A stretch of DNA of 34,687 nt, taken from the NCBI RefSeq assembly GCF_035712445.1, contig NZ_DASTAT010000073.1:1-34687 (forward strand), given 5' to 3'. Origin of the DNA: Oligoflexus sp. Lineage in GTDB: Bacteria; Bdellovibrionota_B; Oligoflexia; Oligoflexales; Oligoflexaceae. A model generated the notes under the pieces. That model was not told where the DNA came from. It worked only from the letters and a program-made list of their open reading frames with translations, and made no database searches. Made by a program: the position numbers and the translations under genes. Position 1 is the first letter of the stretch. Each line of letters begins with the position of its first letter. Positions 7,976-16,618 of this stretch are shown piece after piece.

Positions 7976-8475
7976 GAACAACGTTCCTCTTCCTGGCTGG
8001 TTGCTTTTGCCTTATGTCATGTGTGCATAAGGGCGGCGACGGCCCACGACCCCTGCCTCAGCCGATATTCCGCTCGGACGTTTCCATTTGGGTTGACTAC
8101 GTCAATAATTTGGAAGCCCTTAGCCCCAAGGAATTAAAAAACGAATACGATCGCCTGAAGCGGATCAAGGATCCAAGTTGGGATGACGAACTGCGCCTTT
8201 CGCTTGCCAACAACGTGCAATCATTGAAGGCGCATAATTATCAGAAGGCCTCGGAAATCCTTGGCGCGGCAACTGGGCGCATTCAGGGCAACAGTGATCT
8301 GAAGGCCTGGCTGCGCCTCTATGGACAGCAAGTCGGTGCTCTGGTTCAACTCGACAAGGAACTGGCCGAGGAAAAGCGCCAGCGCACGGAACTCGAAAAG
8401 AAACTGAAAGCCCTTTCTGACATCGAACGCGATATCAGCGAGCGCAGCAAAAAGACGGATATAGCACGGCCCTAG
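7972..8475 (+). CDS. qseG: QseG-like lipoprotein, GlrK accessory
   Basis: This 167-residue lipoprotein starts at ATG 7972, overlapping the glrK stop in an ATGA arrangement that indicates translational coupling. The signal peptide contains two possible lipobox cysteines (LAGC at Cys11, LMSC at Cys17); Cys17 gives the more normal signal length. The body is alpha-helical, with WLRLYGQQVGALVQLDKELA followed by a coiled coil and a closing block LKALSDIERDISER. This closing block resembles the end of enterobacterial QseG, which also has an acidic-basic coiled coil followed by LTDIERQLS. The protein is shorter than the E. coli one (about 237 residues), missing part of the N-terminal domain. QseG is known as an outer-membrane lipoprotein that binds GlrK and sets its activity. 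The assignment rests on C-terminal similarity plus gene order. Confidence 0.85.
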   Translation: MRTTFLFLAGCFCLMSCVHKGGDGPRPLPQPIFRSDVSIWVDYVNNLEALSPKELKNEYDRLKRIKDPSWDDELRLSLANNVQSLKAHNYQKASEILGAATGRIQGNSDLKAWLRLYGQQVGALVQLDKELAEEKRQRTELEKKLKALSDIERDISERSKKTDIARP

Positions 8476-8480
8476 GACAG

Positions 8481-8496
8481 TGGCATGCAACTTGTA
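8481..8496 (+). promoter_or_regulatory. Sigma-54-like promoter upstream of glrR
   Basis: TGGCATGCAACTTGTA fits the -24/-12 pattern TGGCAYR-N4-TTGCW except that the -12 dinucleotide is GT rather than GC. GG and GT are separated by the required 10 nt. It lies 38 nt before the glrR start codon and predicts transcription from about 8507. Because GlrR belongs to the sigma-54 activator family, this would allow autoactivation of glrR independently of the glrK promoter (inference). Confidence 0.5.
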
Positions 8497-8534
8497 ATGA
8501 TCTGGTTTTTACACTGACCTGGTAGGAGACTTCC

Positions 8535-9902
8535 ATGAGCGAGGCAGCTCGGATTTTGCTGGTCGACGATGACCAAGGATTTCTTACACTCCTTTCGATG
8601 CGTTTGAGTGCCGAAGGTTTTGCTGTGGAAACGGCCTATAGCGGTCGGGAATGTTTGCAGAAAATTGAAGGCTTTTTGCCGGATCTGGTGATCAGTGATC
8701 TGCGCATGGACGTGATGGATGGCATGGAGCTTTATGAAAAGATCCATAAGCTCATGCCCTTTGTGCCCGTCATTATGATCACGGCCCATGGGAGTATTCC
8801 CGAGGCTGTCGCCGCCACGCAACAGGGTGTTTTCTCGTTTTTGCCAAAACCAATTGACCGGGCTCAGCTGCTGGAACTGATCCACAAAGCCCTGGAGCAG
8901 AAGGGGCGTTTGCCCGAAAGCCTGCGCGTGGATTCGGAGTCGGGCTTTGTAACCCGCAGCCCACGCATGCTGGAACTCTTTGAACAACTCAAACTCGTGG
9001 CGCCCTCGGAGGCCAGCGTTTTGATCACAGGTGAGAGCGGCAGTGGCAAGGAGCTCTTCGCCCGCGCCATTCACTCTGTCAGCAGTCGCGCACAGGGGCC
9101 GTTTATCGCGATCAACTGCGGTGCGATCCCTGCAGAACTCCTGGAATCAGAGCTCTTTGGTCATGTCCGCGGTTCGTTTACGGGCGCCAACAAGGATCAC
9201 CCCGGTTTATTCCAGGCCGCCAAGGGTGGAACGCTCTTCCTCGACGAAATCGGTGATATGCCTCTGGCATTGCAGGTGAAACTGCTGCGGGTTTTGGAAG
9301 AGAAAACAATCCGTCCAGTTGGCAGCACTCAAACCATTCCTATTGACGTGCGTATCATATCAGCGACACATCGTGAATTGCCTCAAATGATCCTCGATAA
9401 GCATTTTCGTGAGGATCTTTACTACCGACTCAACGTCATTCATTTCAGTTTGCCACCCCTCCGGGATCGCCGTGAGGACATCCCGCTCCTCGCTGAAAGC
9501 TTCCTGCGTGACGTCGCCTCGAAGCAAAAGCCAGGCGTTCGCGCGTTTGCGGCGGGGGCCATGGAACTCCTTACGGCTGCGGAGTGGCCCGGCAACGTTC
9601 GCCAGCTTTATAACGCGGTGGAGAAAATGGTGATCCTGTCCCCAGGCCCGATCATCTCAGCCGCCCACGTGCGCTGGTGCATAGGCAGCGAGGCGCTGGA
9701 GACGCCGTCCCTGGCGGAAGCCAAGAATCAATTTGAACGCGATTATCTGATCGAGACTTTGAAGAAGACGCATGGAAATGTCAGCAAGGCCGCGCGCGCC
9801 GCAAAACGGAATCGCACGGACTTCTATAAGCTGATGGCGCGGCACAATCTTCAGGCGTCGATGTTCAAGATGGGCCGCCGTGAAGAGGAAACGGTGGAGT
9901 AA
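8535..9902 (+). CDS. glrR: Sigma-54-dependent response regulator GlrR (QseF)
   Basis: This 455-residue NtrC-family activator starts at ATG 8535 with AGGAGA 5 nt upstream. The receiver (1-120) has DD at 11-12, acceptor D55 (VISDLRMD), T83 and K105. The AAA+ domain (about 140-370) has Walker A GESGSGKE (166-173), a sigma-54-contact loop GSFTGA (213-218, a Ser variant of the usual GAFTGA), Walker [12 protein letters not shown] and the WPGNVRQL motif. The C-terminal Fis-type HTH contains [20 protein letters not shown]. The segments KNQFERDYL and [12 protein letters not shown] closely match enterobacterial GlrR, where NRTEFYKLLSRH is characteristic. Its cognate kinase is GlrK, two genes upstream. 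In E. coli it drives glmY with sigma-54; regulated genes here are unknown. It ends 6 nt before the stop of the convergent hybrid kinase. Confidence 0.94.
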   Translation: MSEAARILLVDDDQGFLTLLSMRLSAEGFAVETAYSGRECLQKIEGFLPDLVISDLRMDVMDGMELYEKIHKLMPFVPVIMITAHGSIPEAVAATQQGVFSFLPKPIDRAQLLELIHKALEQKGRLPESLRVDSESGFVTRSPRMLELFEQLKLVAPSEASVLITGESGSGKELFARAIHSVSSRAQGPFIAINCGAIPAELLESELFGHVRGSFTGANKDHPGLFQAAKGGTLFLDEIGDMPLALQVKLLRVLEEKTIRPVGSTQTIPIDVRIISATHRELPQMILDKHFREDLYYRLNVIHFSLPPLRDRREDIPLLAESFLRDVASKQKPGVRAFAAGAMELLTAAEWPGNVRQLYNAVEKMVILSPGPIISAAHVRWCIGSEALETPSLAEAKNQFERDYLIETLKKTHGNVSKAARAAKRNRTDFYKLMARHNLQASMFKMGRREEETVE

Positions 9903-9908
9903 GGCTTC

Positions 9909-11189
9909 TTAAGCCGTCACCCGCATCTTCGCTCCACCATCAAGTTTCAAAGGCAGGGTCACATGCGCGCGTGTGCCCTGACCCTGCTTCGATTCCATCT
10001 TGATCGTCCCACCCAAAGCCAGAACTATTTTGCGGCAAAGGCTAAGGCCCAGGCCTGATCCGGTGCGGCTGTGATGCCGGGGATCATCGCCCTGATAGAA
10101 AAGATCAAAGCAGTGGGCCAGCTGCTCCTCGTTCATGCCGATGCCGGTGTCGGTGAAATGAAAGCGGAGCGCGAGCACATCCAGAACCGTGCTCTTATGA
10201 AAGTTCGCATCAATCTGCACCTCCAGGCTCACCGAACCCTTGTCGGTGAACTGCACGGCGTTCGAAAGAAGCTGGAACATCACATTATGAATGCGGTCCA
10301 CATCACCGATGAAATTCTGCGGGATGTCCTGATCGGCTTTGATGGAAAGGGTCAGCTTCTTCTCGTCGCAGAGCGGCTGGAAGTGCGTCCGGCAGGTTTC
10401 GAGCAGACTTTTCAGCGTAAAGGGCTTGGCCGCGAAACGGAAATCATTCTTATCCATCTCGGTATAGATCAGGATGTCCTCGATCAGGCGCGACAGATGC
10501 CGCGTGGAATTATGCGAGTTGCGGATGATCTTCAGCGCTTCCTTATCGTTCTGGCTATCGAGCAGATCCTCCAGCGTCATCAGGATCACATTCAAAGGCG
10601 TCCGCAGCTCATGGCCGATGATGCTCAGAAATTCCTGCTTGGCGCGATCCGAGGCCTCGGCTGTCTCGCGCGCTTTGCGCAGCTCTTCGACGTAGATTTT
10701 GTTTTTGGTGTTGAGCCACCATTTTTCGGCAAGGTTGATGACCATCTGCTTCATCTCGGTCACTTCAAAAGGCTTCGAGAGGAAGAGGTACTTATCATTC
10801 ACACCCAGCTCGTGCGCGATATCATGCCACGAATAATCGGAATAGGCCGAGCAGATCACGATCTCGATATCCTGATCGACTTCGCGAATCTTGCGGATCG
10901 TCTGCAGACCGTCCCAACCCGGAGGCATACGCATGTCGACGATGGCGACGGAATAGGGTTTGCCCATCGCCACCGATTTTTTCACGAGCTCATAGCCTTC
11001 CTGCCCCTGAAACGCGGAATCGAAAGTCAGATTCAATTCCTTCTTCAGATTCTGATTGGTGGACGAGGGCCCAAACAGATCCTGTTTCAAGGCATCCAGA
11101 AGATCGTTCTTCCTGGACTGAAAAATGGTGCGGATATTGTTGTGGATCTCTTCAACATCGTCGATGATCACGACGCGCGTTTCTTCCAT
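9909..11189 (-). CDS. Receiver-histidine kinase hybrid (REC-HisKA-HATPase)
   Basis: This 426-residue soluble protein has no membrane segment. An N-terminal receiver (about 1-150) carries D10/D11, acceptor D85 (AIVDMRMPPGWDG) and K139 (FLSKPF). It is longer than usual because of a helical insertion (residues 25-55) between the first helix and second strand. A coiled linker leads to HisKA with H193 (SIIGHELRTPLN) and a complete HATPase domain (QLLSNAVQF, DTGIGM, GSGLGLSLCRKI). The order receiver then kinase suggests that a phosphorylated receiver controls kinase activity, receiving its signal from another kinase. The ATG at 11187-11189 is supported by GAGGA with 8 nt spacing and a promoter at 11269-11297. 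The extended receiver with a PPGWDG motif is seen in hybrid regulators of many environmental proteobacteria. Partner regulators are not adjacent. Confidence 0.9.
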   Translation of the reverse strand: MEETRVVIIDDVEEIHNNIRTIFQSRKNDLLDALKQDLFGPSSTNQNLKKELNLTFDSAFQGQEGYELVKKSVAMGKPYSVAIVDMRMPPGWDGLQTIRKIREVDQDIEIVICSAYSDYSWHDIAHELGVNDKYLFLSKPFEVTEMKQMVINLAEKWWLNTKNKIYVEELRKARETAEASDRAKQEFLSIIGHELRTPLNVILMTLEDLLDSQNDKEALKIIRNSHNSTRHLSRLIEDILIYTEMDKNDFRFAAKPFTLKSLLETCRTHFQPLCDEKKLTLSIKADQDIPQNFIGDVDRIHNVMFQLLSNAVQFTDKGSVSLEVQIDANFHKSTVLDVLALRFHFTDTGIGMNEEQLAHCFDLFYQGDDPRHHSRTGSGLGLSLCRKIVLALGGTIKMESKQGQGTRAHVTLPLKLDGGAKMRVTA

Positions 11190-11268
11190 TCCTCAGATCC
11201 TCAAGGCAGTTACAGGCAAGCAGCTTACGGAGAATTCCGCCAAGACGAGGCATGCCCCTATCCTTCCC

Positions 11269-11297
11269 ATTATAGAGCAGGAAAACAGGGGCGTCCA
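11269..11297 (-). promoter_or_regulatory. Sigma-70-type promoter of the hybrid kinase gene
   Basis: Read on the minus strand there is a TGGACG -35 box, a 17-nt spacer and a perfect TATAAT -10 box (11274 to 11269). Transcription would start near 11262 and give a leader of about 70 nt before the ATG at 11189. This is the best housekeeping-type promoter in the window. Confidence 0.6.
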
Positions 11298-11363
11298 TGG
11301 AAGGAGGGCAAATTGCGGACTTCGTATTATCCCTCATAAGTCGGGAAGAGAGAGTCGGGACGG

Positions 11364-12146
11364 CTACTTAACAAAAGTCATGATGATCTCGAACAGGATC
11401 AAAAGGACGATTGTCAATTCCAGCCAGTAAAGGCGTCGATCGCGGATGGCCTCCACCAGAACTTCAAGCGTCTGCTGGATGAGCTGCAGCTTGTATTCCA
11501 GAGCCTGGAACCTTTCGGGCAGGTCAAACATGGCCCGCAGGTCGCCATAGATTTCGTCCATGATCTTGTCTTCCCAAATCAGATCCGGCTTGTCCAAAAG
11601 GTGAAGGACGCGGACAACCGAGCTGCGCAGCGTCAAAGCCTCGGCAATGCGGCGGTTCACAGGTCCCAGGAACCAGCGGTTGGTTCCGCTGTGACGCATG
11701 GCAATCAGCATTTCATCCACCTGTTTCCAGGCTTCCTCGACCAGCGATTCGTAGTATTCCATGGATGTGCTCTGCGCCAGCGTCGAGGCGATCACCTCCA
11801 TGCGATCGGGATTGAGGCGATCAATGATGAGGCGATTGAATTCCACCTGCACGGGGCCGGCCTGTTCGAGGACGACGAAGGTATCGCTGATCGGTTTCAA
11901 GGTGGGCACAGGATCCAGGCCCAGCAGCTGATTCAGCCCCTCCTGCTGCACCTCGGCCGGCACATTCCAAAAGACCACCGAACCATGATTGAAAATGAAG
12001 ACGTGCCCATCCTCGCCGATCTTCGCGCTGAGTGAAGCCTTGGGGTCGATGGACGACTGGGAGCTCGTGTATTTGCGGGCCAGCTCCACCATGTCAATAC
12101 TTTGGGAAAACGCATAGGAACGCAGGGAATGAGTCTTGGGCTGCAT
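11364..12146 (-). CDS. RMD1/YagE family (DUF155) membrane protein
   Basis: This 260-residue protein starts at ATG 12146, with AAGGA 7 nt upstream. The core has the DUF155 signature: a beta-rich N-terminal half with VFIFNHGSVVFWNV, then a helical segment containing YESLVEEAWKQVDEML, and a conserved DEIYGDLRAMFDLPERF near the end. The last 22 residues form one hydrophobic helix (LELTIVLLILFEIIMTF), a tail anchor typical of this family. Yeast relatives Rmd1/Rmd8 are organelle-membrane proteins required for meiotic nuclear division; the bacterial members' biochemical function is not established. It is preceded by its own promoter in the 71-nt gap after the large TPR gene, so it is probably transcribed separately. 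Confidence 0.88.
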   Translation of the reverse strand: MQPKTHSLRSYAFSQSIDMVELARKYTSSQSSIDPKASLSAKIGEDGHVFIFNHGSVVFWNVPAEVQQEGLNQLLGLDPVPTLKPISDTFVVLEQAGPVQVEFNRLIIDRLNPDRMEVIASTLAQSTSMEYYESLVEEAWKQVDEMLIAMRHSGTNRWFLGPVNRRIAEALTLRSSVVRVLHLLDKPDLIWEDKIMDEIYGDLRAMFDLPERFQALEYKLQLIQQTLEVLVEAIRDRRLYWLELTIVLLILFEIIMTFVK

Positions 12147-12184
12147 CAGAACATCCTTGTCGCAGAGGGGGCCGCTGCCCTTTT

Positions 12185-12214
12185 ATTCTAGTACGGACAG
12201 CGGGTAGGCGACAA
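12185..12214 (-). promoter_or_regulatory. Sigma-70-type promoter of the DUF155 gene
   Basis: On the minus strand TTGTCG (12214-12209) and TAGAAT (12190-12185) are separated by 18 nt. Each box has one or two mismatches to consensus. It lies between the stop of the large TPR gene (12218) and the ATG at 12146, giving a leader of about 30 nt. Confidence 0.45.
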
Positions 12215-12217
12215 TGC

Positions 12218-15214
12218 TCAGTGCGCTACGTCGGTTTTGTCTTCATATTCCAGCGTCTTGATGATTTCATCTTTCCAGATCGGCGTCGTGGTTCCGGCCT
12301 TGGCCAGCTTCAACGCCTGGTCGATGAAGTCCTTGCGGGCCTGCTGCACCTTGCTCATATGCAGCTGCTTGAAGACCTTGAAGCTATTGACCCGATTGGG
12401 ACCCAGCGTTTCCGCGATGGTCACCTTGTCAATGGCCTCCATGCCTTGACGGGCCACGGTGGTCAGTCGCAGGAAGGCCGGGGCGCAGAAGGCGGTGATC
12501 CCGAGCTGGCAGACTTTCAGATAGTGCTGCTTTTCGCCTTCGAAAATATCGAAGTACTTTTTCACGACCGCCTCAGGATCTTTGATCAGAAGGTTGTTTT
12601 CCGTATAAACGATCTGCCGCGTCTGCATTTCCGCGCGACGGAAGCGAAGGAAACCCGCGGCCTCCTGCACTTCCTTGCTCTGCTTATTATAGCTTAAAAG
12701 CTTCGGTTCGATTTCGGCCATGCCCTTGAGGTCCTTGCCATTGGCCACAAAGCGGCCCATGAAGGCCAGAGCGTGCAGGGCGGCAGGATCCTTGGGGCCC
12801 GCCAGTTGCGTGATGCGCATGGCACCGGCATAGGCGTCTTTGGGTTCGCCATACTGCTCTTCGATATCCATGTATTTCACCGCGGCCGCCAGCTGCTGCT
12901 CCTTGGTCACATTCGGGGCAAGGCTCTGCTCTTTATAAAGACGAGCCGCCCAGCCATAGAGCTTTCGTTTCAGATAAAGATCAGCCAAGGTATTGCGAAT
13001 ATCAGGGACATTCTTCTCATTTTTGTAATCTGTCAAATATTTGGTGTAAAAGAAGAAAGCGTATTCCCAGGTGTTCTTATCCGCAGAACCCCATTCCGCA
13101 GCCTGCAGCATGACCTTGGGCCGCAGATTGTATTTGGTGTATTTTTCGACCACGATCTTGCAGGCATTCAAAGCCGCGACCATCTTGCCCGAGCCCTTGT
13201 AACCAAAGGCCAGGGAGTATGTGCCCGCAGGAACCCGGCCATCGTTCGGGAAGGCCTGGACGAATTCCTCAAGATACTTCACCGAGCGCGGGAAGTTCTG
13301 CGCCTGCAGATCGGCAAGGCCGCCGTTGTAAAGAGCGTCCGCCAGCCAGGGCTGGTAGCTGATGGCTTTGCCTTTGCCGGTCGGGACGGCTTTTTTCGCC
13401 GCAAACATGTGGCTCAGGTCCACGACGTCCACCCAGCGTTTGGCGCTATAGAATTCGGTGAGCAGAAGTCCGCCGGCTTCCATGGCCAGCTTCGAGGCCA
13501 TGTTCGCTTTCAGGGCCTTGAGCCAAAGGTCTTCGGCCTTTTTATTCTGGCCGAGGGCGCGATTCAAAAGACCGATATGCGCGAGCATGAACCAGTCTTC
13601 ATCTCTTTTCAGCTGTGAAATCGTTTCGAAGATGCTCAGGAGTTTCGTGCGTTCATTGGCATCACCGGCGCCGGCCTTGTCAAAGTTCGGCTGGGTGGGC
13701 CAGGCTGCGAGCTTGCTCTGCGCTTCGACCGCCAGAAGATAGTTCTTCATGGGGTTTTCTTTGGCGATATCGAGATAAAGGTCCACCGCTTCCTTATACA
13801 TATTCAGGCTGCGATAGAGCTGAGCGACCTTGGCTTTCAGGGGATAGACCTGCTGCCGATCGGCATCGATCTTCACATAGCGCATCGTGGTTTGAATCGC
13901 GGTCTGCTTCAAGGGAGGCTGCGCGTTCGCACTCAAGGCGGAATTCAGCTGCTGATCCAGGACTTTTCGATAGGCCTCGGCAATCGAAGCATAGGTCGGC
14001 GTGTCCGCGTCGGCTGGTTTTTTCTTGTCCTTATAACGGTCCCGAAGACTCATGAAAGTGGTTTCAAGGTCCGCGATGGCGCCGGTCTTTTGAAAATTCA
14101 AAAGTTCGATGTCCCAGATGCGGCCATCGAGTTTCGCCGCCAGTTCGGTCGAACCGAAGGCATTGGCGATCGTGCGGTAAAGCGTCGAGGCCTGCTTATA
14201 GTTCTGTGCTTTCAATTGGGCCAGGGCATCCTGCTCGCGCAGGGCTTCGACCGGAATCACGCCGGAGAATCCTTCGCTCAGGAAATTCGGCGTCTTCTGC
14301 CCCTTGTTGACCGCAGCATGAGTCCAGATATAGATGGAGGTATTCATAACCAGATGCTGCAGGCCCACGGGCATGCCGCGCGCGACCTGAATCGCATACG
14401 TGATCTTTGCATCCGCACCGGGCTTGGACACGCCGATGGGGTTGCCTTCGGCATCCAGACCATAATCCACATAAGCTTCCGTCAGCTTCTGACCAAGCTT
14501 GCCGTAGACGGAAATATCCTTGCCGGCCTGGTTCATGTAATTGAAACCCTGCTGGGCTGTGGCCGGTGAAATAGCCATCGAATAGCCGACGAGAAGATCT
14601 ATGTTGGCCACGATCTCTTTTTCCGAAGCCAGCTGTTCGCGCAGGGGAATAAGGTCGGAAATACCATCACCACCCTCGGAGTTGATGAACTTCGCCAGGG
14701 CGCCCCAGTAAAGGGCTTTCTGCTTCAGCACAGGCTTTTTGCTGGCCTCGCCATAGGCGCTGCTGAATTTTTGCAGCCATTGCGCGGCTGTTTTCAAACG
14801 GGTTTGATTGTCCTTCGACTGATAGTTGGCCAGAAAGAATCCGACCAGAGCCGCGGAATCCTTGGCAAGGTTCGAGGCATTGGCCAGGCTCGGACCTTCA
14901 TCCGAACTGTCGGCCACCGCCTTTTGGGTATTCCTGAAGAGGCGATCGGCATCGTCCTGATTCGCTATCTTCTTGCTGTCCGGTTCAAAAGCAGAGAGCA
15001 GCATCAGCTGCTGAATCTGCGATTCAAACTCATGCACGATCACAGCTTCAAAAGGCTGACCTGCGTTGGCTGCCTGCACAGGCGCTGCTGCAGGCGCAGG
15101 GGCTCCGACGGGAGTCGCCGCTTTTTTCTGCTGAGCCATCGCCACTGTTGGCAGAAGGAGGGCCAGGCCCACGCTGAGGGATCGGACGATACCCCGAGCT
15201 TTATACTCCTTCAT
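12218..15214 (-). CDS. Large exported TPR/alpha-solenoid protein
   Basis: This 998-residue protein starts at ATG 15214 after GAGGAGATAAC, an excellent ribosome binding site. A signal peptide (residues 1-27, ending AMA/QQ) is followed by an Ala-Pro-rich linker (30-52). The remainder is entirely helical repeats of TPR or alpha-solenoid type. Clearer units are LNMYKEAVDLYLDIAKENP, ALGQNKKAEDLWLKALKA, FPRSVKYLEEFVQAFPNDGRVPAGTYSLAFGY and LYGWAARLYKEQSLAP. There is no lipobox or membrane helix after the signal, so it should be periplasmic or outer-membrane associated. Such giant TPR proteins occur in envelope machines of myxobacteria and Bdellovibrio (for example gliding-type complexes), but no specific homologue can be named from sequence alone. 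The next gene upstream (15313-16353) also encodes a TPR envelope protein, 98 nt away in the same direction, so a shared complex is plausible. Confidence 0.85.
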   Translation of the reverse strand: MKEYKARGIVRSLSVGLALLLPTVAMAQQKKAATPVGAPAPAAAPVQAANAGQPFEAVIVHEFESQIQQLMLLSAFEPDSKKIANQDDADRLFRNTQKAVADSSDEGPSLANASNLAKDSAALVGFFLANYQSKDNQTRLKTAAQWLQKFSSAYGEASKKPVLKQKALYWGALAKFINSEGGDGISDLIPLREQLASEKEIVANIDLLVGYSMAISPATAQQGFNYMNQAGKDISVYGKLGQKLTEAYVDYGLDAEGNPIGVSKPGADAKITYAIQVARGMPVGLQHLVMNTSIYIWTHAAVNKGQKTPNFLSEGFSGVIPVEALREQDALAQLKAQNYKQASTLYRTIANAFGSTELAAKLDGRIWDIELLNFQKTGAIADLETTFMSLRDRYKDKKKPADADTPTYASIAEAYRKVLDQQLNSALSANAQPPLKQTAIQTTMRYVKIDADRQQVYPLKAKVAQLYRSLNMYKEAVDLYLDIAKENPMKNYLLAVEAQSKLAAWPTQPNFDKAGAGDANERTKLLSIFETISQLKRDEDWFMLAHIGLLNRALGQNKKAEDLWLKALKANMASKLAMEAGGLLLTEFYSAKRWVDVVDLSHMFAAKKAVPTGKGKAISYQPWLADALYNGGLADLQAQNFPRSVKYLEEFVQAFPNDGRVPAGTYSLAFGYKGSGKMVAALNACKIVVEKYTKYNLRPKVMLQAAEWGSADKNTWEYAFFFYTKYLTDYKNEKNVPDIRNTLADLYLKRKLYGWAARLYKEQSLAPNVTKEQQLAAAVKYMDIEEQYGEPKDAYAGAMRITQLAGPKDPAALHALAFMGRFVANGKDLKGMAEIEPKLLSYNKQSKEVQEAAGFLRFRRAEMQTRQIVYTENNLLIKDPEAVVKKYFDIFEGEKQHYLKVCQLGITAFCAPAFLRLTTVARQGMEAIDKVTIAETLGPNRVNSFKVFKQLHMSKVQQARKDFIDQALKLAKAGTTTPIWKDEIIKTLEYEDKTDVAH

Positions 15215-15312
15215 GTTATCTCCTCAAAGACACTGGATATTCTCATGTCCGTTGGGTTTATCGGCACCCATCTGGGAAACATGAGAATCCTTATGCTAAC
15301 CTTTGAAGCTTA

Positions 15313-16353
15313 TTAGAGGTTAAGGCGAAGTTGGACAAGATAGGTACCACCAGAGTTGCCTGGTATCCAGGCCGTACTGATCGGATTTCTCCTGGGTTTC
15401 TTGGATGTTTCAGGGCCGGCTTCATCCGCCTCGGGATGACGCGGAGCAAAGATCAGGGCCTGGGCGACACTGACGACGTAAAGCGCTGCGAATGTTGTCG
15501 CTGCGGTACTTTTATCACTCTTAAGCCCATCTATATATCCCGCATTATCCAGTAGGAATTGATCCTTCTCGGCCTGCAGAATATTGGGATTGTCGGCCAC
15601 CTGCTGACTCTGCGCTTCTTCATCCGAGATCTGCTTGTCCAGAGATACGACCTGATACAAAGCGAAGACCTGGCCCGCTGCGAAAGCAGATCCGAGCCAA
15701 TAGGAATCGTTATGGAACTGACCCAGGCCCAAGGGCATGAAGTGCATCCAGCTGATCATGCGGCCGCCTTCTTCGGCTTTGCCCGCGTCCTTGGCTTTTT
15801 TCTTCTTGGGTTTTTCCGCAGGAGCCGGCGCTGTTTTCGGTTCCTGCGCTAGAGGCTTGGGAGCCGGAGGCGCTTCCTGGACCGGAGGCTTGGGAACCTG
15901 TGCGACAGCAACAGGCTGTGGCGCAGCAGCTTTGGCGACAGGTGCGGGAGCTGGTGCGGTCGCGGCTCGACCCTCGGGCGTATTCAGCCAACGGGTTTTG
16001 ATCACGGCGAAAAAAGATACCACGCCCGGATCGAGGACTTCCTCTTCATCAATCGTAATATTACGATCGGAATTCAAAGCCTCGAAAAAGGAATTGGCAG
16101 CGGATTTCTTATCCCCGCGCATGAACTGGCAGATGCCGATGAACTTTTGAATGAATGCGCGATCTTCCTTGGTCTTGGCCTTTTTCGCAGCCGAACGGAA
16201 TTGCAGCTCCGCGACCGGGAATTGATTGCGCATGTAGGACTGATAGCCCTCTTCAAATGTTTGAGCCTGGCTGTGGCCCGCGAACATCAGTCCGAAGGAC
16301 AAGCCGGCAGCTAAAAGCCAATGTGCTTCACAGCGTTTCAAACCATTCTCCAT
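15313..16353 (-). CDS. Exported TPR protein with Pro/Lys linker and C-terminal hydrophobic domain
   Basis: This 346-residue product begins with a signal peptide (residues 1-30, ending HSQA). ATG 16351-16353 was chosen because longer in-frame starts bury this signal; its ribosome site is weak. Residues 33-120 hold a TPR-like module (EGYQSYMRNQFPVAELQFRSA, then FIGICQFMRGDKKSAANSFFEAL). Residues 130-205 are a low-complexity Pro/Ala linker ending in a Lys-rich patch. Residues 210-320 contain two hydrophobic segments around WMHFMPLGLGQFHNDSYWLGS and FAALYVVSVAQALIFA. The PLGLGQF-N-Y pattern resembles the 'P-G-x-GQ-x-x-N' turn of DUF5683-type membrane proteins. The function is unknown. It precedes the large TPR gene in the same direction and probably shares an operon with it. 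Confidence 0.8.
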   Translation of the reverse strand: MENGLKRCEAHWLLAAGLSFGLMFAGHSQAQTFEEGYQSYMRNQFPVAELQFRSAAKKAKTKEDRAFIQKFIGICQFMRGDKKSAANSFFEALNSDRNITIDEEEVLDPGVVSFFAVIKTRWLNTPEGRAATAPAPAPVAKAAAPQPVAVAQVPKPPVQEAPPAPKPLAQEPKTAPAPAEKPKKKKAKDAGKAEEGGRMISWMHFMPLGLGQFHNDSYWLGSAFAAGQVFALYQVVSLDKQISDEEAQSQQVADNPNILQAEKDQFLLDNAGYIDGLKSDKSTAATTFAALYVVSVAQALIFAPRHPEADEAGPETSKKPRRNPISTAWIPGNSGGTYLVQLRLNL

Positions 16354-16618
16354 AGTCAAGGACTCTGCCACCCCATTCGGCGGAATCGGCCGTAACCTTA
16401 GGCAGGGGCTTGGGAAATTCACGGGATGGGCCCGGCAAGTGCTTCGAATGAGGCCGATAATTCCGAAATCTTGTCGAAAATATTTCCTGAAGGTAAAACT
16501 GCCTGGCTGGGTTGATCGGCGGAGCGAAGGGGCTTCGCAGCCTATTTTTCGCGGGAAGAAAGGGCTCGAGTTCATGAACGATTCTGCCGATCATGGTAAG
16601 AGAAAGGGGGAGACGCTC

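Noticed and set aside
16453..16460. Perfect GCCGATAA sigma-28 -10 box before the zinc-ribbon gene
   Set aside because: No convincing -35 at 11 nt; an 8-base match in this much sequence is expected about once by chance.
16524..16538. GCGAAG/CTTCGC hairpin followed by TATTTTT
   Set aside because: It has a 6-bp stem, lies upstream of a gene rather than after one, and the T-run is displaced by 4 nt.
15313..16575. Longer start of the TPR/membrane protein at 16575
   Set aside because: It would place about 70 arginine- and proline-rich residues before a clear signal peptide.
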